Assembly: GCA_947447385.1 (NCBI GenBank)
Contig: CANFKN010000064.1
Location: 1-7,217, forward strand
Length of the DNA stretch: 7,217 nt
Direction: 5' to 3'
Source: Microbacteriaceae bacterium
GTDB taxonomy: Bacteria > Actinomycetota > Actinomycetes > Actinomycetales > Microbacteriaceae
Shown here: piece after piece, positions 1-4,741 of the stretch
Position numbering within the stretch: position 1 is the stretch's first letter
Layout of the letters: every line of letters starts with the position of its first letter
Notes under the pieces: generated by a model
What the model was told of the DNA's origin: nothing
Database searches by the model: none
Seen by the model: the letters and a program-made list of their open reading frames with translations, nothing else
Program-made: the position numbers and the translations under genes

Positions 1-224
1 GCGAGCTGCAAGCGTTGTTGCCGAGCCTTGAGTCGGGCATGATTCCTAAGATGCAAGCCTGCCTTAGCGCAGTGCAAGCCGGTGTGCCACAGGCCGTAGT
101 TATCGACGGCCGCGAGCCACACAGCATTCTGCTCGAAGTTTTCACTGCCAACGGCATGGGCACCCAGGTTGTGCCCGACGATTCAGTTGCCGACAGTATC
201 GCCGATGAACCAGCAAAGGCCTAA
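1..224 (+). CDS. argB: Acetylglutamate kinase, C-terminal end (5' truncated by window)
   Basis: This is the last ~74 codons of N-acetyl-L-glutamate kinase, which phosphorylates N-acetylglutamate in the second step of the acetylated arginine pathway in the cytoplasm. The reading frame is open from base 3 to the TAA at 222-224. It shows the typical ArgB ending: a SGMIPKM segment, then a stretch of AV..GV..A.VIDGR.PHS.LLE.FT followed by G.GT.V.PD, which belongs to the C-terminal nucleotide-binding part of the amino acid kinase fold. A short acidic tail (residues ending EPAKA) follows the conserved core. The true start lies outside the window; an internal TTG at 15 is not a start. argF begins only 3 nt after the stop, so the two are very likely cotranscribed and translationally coupled. 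Identification rests on recognised family motifs and is strong. Confidence 0.93.
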   Translation, partial: ELQALLPSLESGMIPKMQACLSAVQAGVPQAVVIDGREPHSILLEVFTANGMGTQVVPDDSVADSIADEPAKA

Positions 225-227
225 CCC

Positions 228-1151
228 ATGACCCGCCATTTTTTGCAAGACGACGACCTCAGCCCAGCCGAGCAAGCCGAGGTTCTTGACCTAGCTATCG
301 AGCTCAAGGCCAAGCCTTATGCGGCTCGCCCTTTCGAAGGCCCAAAGACGGTTGCGCTGATCTTTGACAAAACCTCAACCCGCACCCGCGTTTCGTTTGC
401 GGTGGGCGTTGCCGACCTTGGCGGTGTGCCACTGATCATCGACTCACAGACCAGTCAACTGGGCAAAAAAGAGTCGGTTGCCGACACCGCCCGTGTGCTT
501 GAGCGTCAGGTTGCCGCGATTGTCTGGCGCACCTATGCCCACGCTGGCCTCGAAGAAATGGCAGCCAACACCACCGTGCCCGTCATCAACTCACTGAGCG
601 ATGACTACCACCCTTGCCAGATTCTTGCCGACCTGCTCACCATCAAAGAGCACAAGGGTGCGCTCGCCGGCAAAACATTTGCCTACCTGGGCGACGCCTC
701 AAACAACATGGCGAATTCTTATCTAATCGGATGCGCTACCGCAGGCATGCACGTGCGCATTGCCGGCCCTGCAGGTTATCAACCTGCCGCCGGGGTAGTA
801 GCCCGCGCTACGGCGATTGCAGCCGAAACCGGTGGCTCGGTCGAGGTTTTCACCGACCCTAAACTTGCCATAGCCGGTGCCGACGCAGTCGCAACCGACA
901 CTTGGGTTTCGATGGGTCAAGAGGCCGAGTCGGCACAGCGCATCGCCGACTTCGCTGGTTACACCATCGACGCCGACCTCATGGCGCTGGCTGCTGCCGA
1001 CGCAATCTTCTTGCACTGCCTGCCGGCCTACCGAGGCTTCGAGGTCAGCGCTGAGGTTATCGACGGCCCGCAGTCTGTGATCTGGGACGAAGCCGAAAAC
1101 CGCCTGCACGCGCAAAAAGCGCTCATGGTTTGGTTGGCTGAGCGCGCTTAA
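228..1151 (+). CDS. argF: Ornithine carbamoyltransferase
   Basis: A complete 307-residue cytoplasmic enzyme that condenses ornithine with carbamoyl phosphate to give citrulline. All family signatures are visible: STRTR at residues 50-54 (carbamoyl phosphate binding), HPCQ at 128-131, the SMG ornithine loop at 228-230 preceded by DTW, and HCLP at 263-266 with the active-site Cys264, followed by AYRG. The length matches the anabolic OTCase family. The ATG at 228 sits 3 nt after the argB stop, with an AAAGG-like ribosome site inside the argB end. In many actinobacteria argD lies between argB and argF; it is absent here. The stop at 1149-1151 lies 15 nt from the stop of convergent mtlD. Base composition is visibly more GC-rich than in the PTS genes. 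The assignment to anabolic ArgF rests on the argB neighbour. Confidence 0.97.
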   Translation: MTRHFLQDDDLSPAEQAEVLDLAIELKAKPYAARPFEGPKTVALIFDKTSTRTRVSFAVGVADLGGVPLIIDSQTSQLGKKESVADTARVLERQVAAIVWRTYAHAGLEEMAANTTVPVINSLSDDYHPCQILADLLTIKEHKGALAGKTFAYLGDASNNMANSYLIGCATAGMHVRIAGPAGYQPAAGVVARATAIAAETGGSVEVFTDPKLAIAGADAVATDTWVSMGQEAESAQRIADFAGYTIDADLMALAAADAIFLHCLPAYRGFEVSAEVIDGPQSVIWDEAENRLHAQKALMVWLAERA

Positions 1152-1171
1152 ATCAGTAATGTGCGCTTAGT
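1137..1171 (+). terminator. Possible hairpin terminator at the argF/mtlD convergence
   Basis: Bases 1137-1147 (GCTGAGCGCGC) can pair with 1161-1171 (GTGCGCTTAGT) over 11 positions around a 13-nt loop, including three G-U wobbles when read as plus-strand RNA. On the minus strand those wobbles become A-C mismatches, so the structure favours the argF transcript. It spans the ends of both genes, covering the argF stop and the mtlD stop. No U-tract follows, so it is not a canonical intrinsic terminator. It could still end argF transcription or protect its 3' end. Confidence 0.35.
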
Positions 1172-2333
1172 GCTGTCTGGCCTCAATAACCTTAATCAGC
1201 GCTGGTGCTAATGGGTGTTCGGTCTCGATGCCGCAAACTTCTGCGGCGAACTGCGCGGCGCTGAGGGTGTGAAGCTTCTCTTGTAGCAGAGCAACGTCGG
1301 GGTCTTCAGGTGATTTAAAAACTAAAGCCGCACCAACGGCCGCCAAAAGATGAACAGGGTTTCCGCCAATTTCTGCCAATGAGGCAGCTGGTGCAATGAG
1401 CCGTTCGTTGCGTGAAATTTTGCGCAGGGGAGCCCGGCCTACTCGAATGACGTCGTCGTTTATTGCAATGTTTCTAAAACGAGTGATAGTTTTTTCAACA
1501 TATTTTGCCTGCGCGTGAACGTCAAATCTGTGTTTGCGAATCAAAACTTCGGCGGTTTCGCCTAGAACTCCGCGCAGGCCAGATAGCACTGAAGCGTTTT
1601 CGAGAGCTTCAAAGATAGTTTTAGCACCGACCTGCTGGCCTAAATAGGCGACTGTTGCGTGGCCAGCATTCACGGTGAACAGTTTTCGTTCAATGAAAGG
1701 TTCTAAGTTGGGCACAAGATCAGCGCCGGCGTTTGCAAGTGCGCCAAAATCACCATTTGCAGCCAAAGCTGCTGCGCTCAACTTGCTGGTGTCGATGACC
1801 CACTCGCTAAAGGTTTCAACCTCAACGTCTAAACCGAGGCCCTCGCGCTGAATCGGCACGATGCGGTCAACAGCTGTGTTGGCATAATCAACTTTGCCAG
1901 CAAGATTCAAGCCTGATTTTTCGGCTGCGTTGGTAATGTGACCGTGCAAAAGGTCTGTTGCGTTCAGTGCGTTCTCGCAAGCCATTACGACTGCTGGAGC
2001 GATTGCCTTTCGGCTAGCTAAACCGGCAGCGATGACGGGTGCTAAATGCATGAGAATGTTTGGCCCAACCGAGGTTGTAACGATTTCGGCGTTGGCGATC
2101 GCCGAGACCAAAGCATCGACCTGGGTGGCAGAGTTCAGCGCATCAAAATTTGAATAAGTCTTGGTTTGCCTGCCCTCACCGAGTTCGATTACTCGGTAGC
2201 TCTTTTTGGCAGCCAGTTGGTCAACAACTGCAGCGTTAACGTCAGCAAAAGTTACGTGATAACCGGCGTCTTGCAACAACTCGCCGATGAAACCGCGGCC
2301 AATGTTGCCCGCTCCAAAGTGAACTGCTCGCAC
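1167..2333 (-). CDS. mtlD: Mannitol-1-phosphate 5-dehydrogenase
   Basis: A 388-residue cytoplasmic NAD-dependent oxidoreductase of the polyol-specific long-chain dehydrogenase family. It converts mannitol-1-phosphate to fructose-6-phosphate, feeding mannitol into glycolysis. The N-terminus shows the nucleotide-binding GAGNIGRGFIG at residues 7-17. The catalytic signature K-x4-N-x2-H is present as Lys217, Asn222 and His225, in the stretch KLFTVNAGHA. Length agrees with the family (about 380). The start is GTG, overlapping the TAG stop of the EIIA gene by one base (TAGTG), which indicates translational coupling. An AGGA lies about 9 nt upstream inside the EIIA gene. It is the last gene of the minus-strand mannitol operon, converging on argF. 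No truncation or missing catalytic residue is seen. Confidence 0.96.
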   Translation of the reverse strand: MRAVHFGAGNIGRGFIGELLQDAGYHVTFADVNAAVVDQLAAKKSYRVIELGEGRQTKTYSNFDALNSATQVDALVSAIANAEIVTTSVGPNILMHLAPVIAAGLASRKAIAPAVVMACENALNATDLLHGHITNAAEKSGLNLAGKVDYANTAVDRIVPIQREGLGLDVEVETFSEWVIDTSKLSAAALAANGDFGALANAGADLVPNLEPFIERKLFTVNAGHATVAYLGQQVGAKTIFEALENASVLSGLRGVLGETAEVLIRKHRFDVHAQAKYVEKTITRFRNIAINDDVIRVGRAPLRKISRNERLIAPAASLAEIGGNPVHLLAAVGAALVFKSPEDPDVALLQEKLHTLSAAQFAAEVCGIETEHPLAPALIKVIEARQH

Positions 2334-2764
2334 TAGGCGGCATCCTGGTGAAAAAATGCTGCAAACTCGTCAAGCTCTTTGGCTTTTAACAGTTTGTCGA
2401 CGGTTTCTGTTTCAGAAAATATTTCGGCGAGGCGACCTAGGGCAACTAAATGAGAGTCATCTTTGCCCGCAATGCCAACAACAACGTTGACCGGCTCGCC
2501 ATCCCATTCAATCGGTTCGTCGTAACGAATAATTGCAAGAGCAGAGCCATTGATATATTTGGCAGCCTCGTAGGTGCCGTGGGGAATCGCTAGATGATTG
2601 CCCATATAGGTTGAAACCGAGAGTTCACGATCAAACATTGACTCGACATATTCTGGCTGAACTTTGCCGTTTTTCAACAGCAATTCGCCTGCCTCTCTGA
2701 TGGCCTCATCGCGGGTGCGAGCGTGGCCAGCCAGAACGAAATATTCGTCGAACTGAGTTGTCAT
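2333..2764 (-). CDS. mtlF: PTS mannitol-specific EIIA component
   Basis: A 143-residue soluble phosphotransferase domain of the mannitol/fructose EIIA family, which accepts phosphate from HPr and passes it to the mannitol EIIB. The phosphorylation-site region reads GNHLAIPHGT, with the active-site histidine at residue 62. Later segments (VNVVVGIAGKDDSHLVALGRLA) fit the conserved second half of the domain, including the common DSHL motif. The length is that of a stand-alone EIIA rather than the C-terminal third of an E. coli-type MtlA fusion. It starts at ATG 2764, 22 nt after the EIIB stop, behind a weak GAGAG-like ribosome site, and its TAG stop overlaps the mtlD GTG start. Context (mannitol EIIB, EIIC and MtlD) supports mannitol specificity. 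The symbol mtlF is used by convention for separate EIIA proteins. Confidence 0.93.
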   Translation of the reverse strand: MTTQFDEYFVLAGHARTRDEAIREAGELLLKNGKVQPEYVESMFDRELSVSTYMGNHLAIPHGTYEAAKYINGSALAIIRYDEPIEWDGEPVNVVVGIAGKDDSHLVALGRLAEIFSETETVDKLLKAKELDEFAAFFHQDAA

Positions 2765-2786
2765 CGTGAACTCTCGGTTTCTGTGC

Positions 2787-3086
2787 TTATTGACGTTGTT
2801 CTTTTAGCAGAGCAATAACTTCGTCATAGACCGGGGTCATCATGAAGTTAGACACGCTAAAGTGCACTGCGTCTGGGGCCGTGTGTTTTGCGCGGTCAAC
2901 CAAGCGGTCTTGGGTGATCACCAGTTGGGCGTGACTTGGCAAGTCGGCAACAGCCTTGTTGACCACAGTGACGTCGGTGATTCCAGCCTCTTTGATTTTC
3001 TTGCGCAGCATAGAAGCGCCCATGGCGCTTGAACCCATGCCGGCGTCGCAGGCGAAGATTACTTGTTCAATAAGCGGAGTGCTCAA
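2787..3086 (-). CDS. PTS mannitol-specific EIIB component
   Basis: A 99-residue soluble EIIB domain that carries phosphate on a cysteine and hands it to mannitol bound in EIIC. The P-loop CDAGMGSSAMGA begins at Cys13 and is the signature of mannitol-type EIIB. The following segment (MLRKKIKEAG...VVNKAVADLP) also matches that family, and the C-terminus (SVSNFMMTPVYDEVIALL) resembles the end of the EIIB part of MtlA. The start is TTG at 3086, directly after the EIIC stop (TAATTG), with an AAAGGAAAG ribosome site about 6 nt upstream inside the EIIC gene. In many bacteria this domain is fused to EIIC; here the two are separate but abutting, consistent with a split or never-fused MtlA. Cotranscription with EIIC and EIIA is almost certain. 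Confidence 0.94.
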   Translation of the reverse strand: MSTPLIEQVIFACDAGMGSSAMGASMLRKKIKEAGITDVTVVNKAVADLPSHAQLVITQDRLVDRAKHTAPDAVHFSVSNFMMTPVYDEVIALLKEQRQ

Positions 3087-4223
3087 TTACTTTCCTTTGT
3101 TTGCTTTGCTTGCAGCCTGTGCCTCAGCAAAGTTGCCGTTTTCGTCAGATGCTAGGTCGCTCGCACGGGTTGCACGAATGATCACGCCACCAACCAAGAA
3201 GCTAACGGTTGCTGAAAGGATTACTGACAAGATAACACCAACATATGAGCCTGAGTCTGTCTGCAATAGCACAGCAAAGATCGAACCTGGCGATGCTGGA
3301 GCACGAAGGCCTGAACCAAAGATCATGTTGGTCGCAACACCAGTTGCGCCACCGGCGATTGCTGCACCGATAAGTGCTGGCTTCATCAAGATGTATGGGA
3401 AGTAAACTTCGTGAATACCACCCAAGAAGTGAATGATGATTGCGCCAGGTGCTGAAGCCTTTGAAAGGCCTACACCGAACACTGTGAATGCAAGCAAGAT
3501 GCCTAGACCTGGGCCTGGGTTAGCCTCTAGCAAGAACAAGATTGACTTGCCGGTTTCAGCTGACTGAGTCGTGCCAAGTGGTGTCAAGATGCCGTGGTTG
3601 ATTGCGTTGTTCAAGAACAATACCTTTGCTGGCTCGATAAGAATCGAAGCAACAGGCAATAGGTGAGTGCTTACAAGCCATTCGACAGCCTTGCCAAGCG
3701 CATCGCTGATTGCGGTAACAACCGGTGAAACACCCAAGAATGCAACGATGGCCAAGATGAAGCCGACGATGCCTGCTGAGAAGTTGTCAACTAGCATCTC
3801 GAAGCCTGCGCGAATCTTTCCCTCCCAGATCTTGTCAACCTGCTTGATTACCCATGCTGATAGAGGGCCAACAATCATGGCGCCCATGAACATCGGAATC
3901 GAGGTGCCGACGATAACACCCATGGTTGCGATGGTTGCTACAACGCCACCACGTGCGCCATAGACCATGCGGCCACCAGTGTTTGCGATTAGCAATGGCA
4001 ATAGGTTGATGATCATTGGGCCAACTAGAGCTGCAAGGTTTAGGCCACCATCTTCAACTGCCTTGCCAAGGCCTGGGGTCCAGCCGGTAGGAATGAAGAA
4101 TGCGGTGATCAAACCCCAAGCAATGAATGCTGCGATGTTTGGCATAACCATGCCTGAGAGGAACGCACCAAATTTCTGAACGTTTACTCTCAAGCTCTTA
4201 GAAGACGATGTATTTGTCGTCAT
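3087..4223 (-). CDS. mtlA: PTS mannitol-specific EIIC permease
   Basis: A 378-residue integral membrane protein that binds and translocates mannitol, releasing mannitol-1-phosphate after phosphorylation by EIIB. It is rich in long hydrophobic segments from about residue 20 to 345. Family motifs are clear: NNAINHGILTPLG at 205-217 and the mannitol-EIIC signature GGIHEVYFPYILMKP at 268-282. The N-terminal VQKFGAFLSGMVMPNIAAFIAWG also matches MtlA. The last ~30 residues are polar and Lys/Ala-rich, like the linker that joins EIIC to EIIB in fused forms, but a TAA ends the protein and EIIB restarts at once. The ATG start at 4223 has a strong AAGGAGA ribosome site about 6 nt upstream. It lies 87 nt after the orphan EIIB gene, a gap that can form hairpins. 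The symbol is used in the sense of the EIIC part of MtlA. Confidence 0.95.
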   Translation of the reverse strand: MTTNTSSSKSLRVNVQKFGAFLSGMVMPNIAAFIAWGLITAFFIPTGWTPGLGKAVEDGGLNLAALVGPMIINLLPLLIANTGGRMVYGARGGVVATIATMGVIVGTSIPMFMGAMIVGPLSAWVIKQVDKIWEGKIRAGFEMLVDNFSAGIVGFILAIVAFLGVSPVVTAISDALGKAVEWLVSTHLLPVASILIEPAKVLFLNNAINHGILTPLGTTQSAETGKSILFLLEANPGPGLGILLAFTVFGVGLSKASAPGAIIIHFLGGIHEVYFPYILMKPALIGAAIAGGATGVATNMIFGSGLRAPASPGSIFAVLLQTDSGSYVGVILSVILSATVSFLVGGVIIRATRASDLASDENGNFAEAQAASKANKGK

Positions 4224-4310
4224 TGACTTTCTCCTTGTGATTGGTTTTGAGACGAATCTCGATTTTGGTTGCTTCTCTCGGGGTCGAGCGAAGTTTTAGT
4301 TTTGTTGCTT
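4224..4310 (-). promoter_or_regulatory. 87-nt intercistronic leader of the EIIC gene with two small hairpins
   Basis: This gap between the orphan EIIB and EIIC genes is the longest within the operon. As minus-strand RNA it can form a first stem from bases 4293 to 4272 (CTTC-g-CTCG, loop ACCC, CGAG-a-GAAG, one mismatch). A second 4-bp stem from 4260 to 4249 has a UUCG loop (GAGA-TTCG-TCTC). The EIIC ribosome site AAGGAGA follows. No U-run follows either stem on this strand, so intrinsic termination is unlikely. RNA processing, stabilisation of the downstream message or an internal promoter are possible readings. The function is inferred only. Confidence 0.35.
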
Positions 4311-4613
4311 TTAGGGTTGGAGCAGTTGTTGCTTGATTAGGGTCATTGCATCTTTGGCCCCAAACATGCCTCGAACGTTCTTCGGCATAACCACGATGAT
4401 TGCGTCGGTTGCCTTTTGAATCGCTTCGAGGTTCGCTTCGGTGGCCACGTGGTTCGCAAGAGCAACGACGGCAGCACCGATGATGGTGGGGTTTTCGATG
4501 GATGTCGGTTGAAAGTTGAAATCTAGCGAGTCTTGTTGCGCCATGCGGTTGAGCGCGAGACACAAAAACGCACTCGAGGCACCCGCGCCACAGATCACCA
4601 TGATTTTCTTCAA
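4311..4613 (-). CDS. Orphan PTS EIIB-like protein (lactose/cellobiose-type fold)
   Basis: A 100-residue soluble protein heading the mannitol operon. It begins KKIMVICGAGASSAFL, a beta strand followed by a CxxGxSS phosphate-binding loop with Cys8 in the EIIB active position. Near the C-terminus, DAIIVVMPKNVRGMF resembles the 'LLgPQv' region of Lac/Cel-type EIIB proteins. It differs clearly from the mannitol EIIB of the same operon (CDAGMGSS loop), so it is not a duplicate. The best start is TTG at 4613, because GGAGG at 4623-4619 lies 5 nt upstream. An earlier in-frame TTG at 4625 overlaps that ribosome site and is unlikely. No Lac/Cel-type EIIA or EIIC is visible in the window, so its partner is unknown. 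It might phosphorylate the regulator, bind it, or serve the mannitol permease as a second phosphocarrier. The fold assignment is fairly secure; the role is unknown. Confidence 0.8.
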   Translation of the reverse strand: MKKIMVICGAGASSAFLCLALNRMAQQDSLDFNFQPTSIENPTIIGAAVVALANHVATEANLEAIQKATDAIIVVMPKNVRGMFGAKDAMTLIKQQLLQP

Positions 4614-4623
4614 CTGAACCTCC
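4611..4623 (-). promoter_or_regulatory. Ribosome binding site fixing the orphan EIIB start
   Basis: GGAGG at 4623-4619 on the minus strand is followed by a 5-nt spacer and TTG at 4613-4611. It is one of the strongest Shine-Dalgarno matches in the operon and shows that the rare TTG, not the upstream TTG at 4625, is the likely start. Confidence 0.7.
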
Positions 4624-4741
4624 AAAAGAAAGCTTGTCAGGGGCTTCAGCTAAATTTCAGCGTTGCTTCTATAAATCTGTTTCCGCGCTGACGGAAACTG
4701 TTGAGTTTTGGTCTTTGGTGCAAAACCTTGCGAAGTAATCT
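4614..4741. promoter_or_regulatory. Divergent control region between the mannitol operon and its regulator gene
   Basis: These 128 bp separate the minus-strand mannitol operon from the plus-strand regulator, so both promoters should lie here. For the minus strand, TATAGA at 4673-4668 is a plausible -10, with a poor TTTCCG at 4697-4692 in the -35 position (18-nt spacing). That would give a leader of about 48 nt. For the plus strand, TATAAA at 4670-4675 and TAATCT at 4736-4741 are both candidate -10 boxes; the second would give an almost leaderless regulator mRNA. The poor -35 elements fit an activator-dependent operon. All promoter calls are by eye. Confidence 0.5.
4679..4698. promoter_or_regulatory. 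Inverted repeat, candidate regulator operator
   Basis: GTTTCCG at 4679-4685 and CGGAAAC at 4692-4698 form a perfect 7-bp inverted repeat with a 6-bp spacer (CGCTGA), a dyad spanning two half-turns of DNA. It overlaps the likely -35 area of the minus-strand mannitol promoter. It is a good candidate for binding by the adjacent PRD regulator, but the repeat was not found upstream of HPr or of EIIC, so it cannot be confirmed as a shared motif here. Confidence 0.45.

Noticed and set aside
723..1115. Open minus-strand frame of 130 codons inside argF
   Set aside because: It lies opposite the conserved catalytic half of argF and shows no protein family features.
2956..3405. Open plus-strand frame of 149 codons across the EIIB/EIIC junction
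   Set aside because: It is antisense to two genes with strong family signatures, and its composition looks like a translated complement; no ribosome site or motif seen.
4272..4300. Stem followed by TTTTAGTTTTG on the plus strand, resembling an intrinsic terminator
   Set aside because: No plus-strand gene ends upstream of it; the only transcript expected here is on the minus strand, where no U-run follows the stem.
4198..4563. Open minus-strand frame of 121 codons overlapping the orphan EIIB gene
   Set aside because: It is rich in Arg, His and Thr with no recognisable motif, lies in another frame of a gene with a clear EIIB loop and ribosome site, and runs into the EIIC start.
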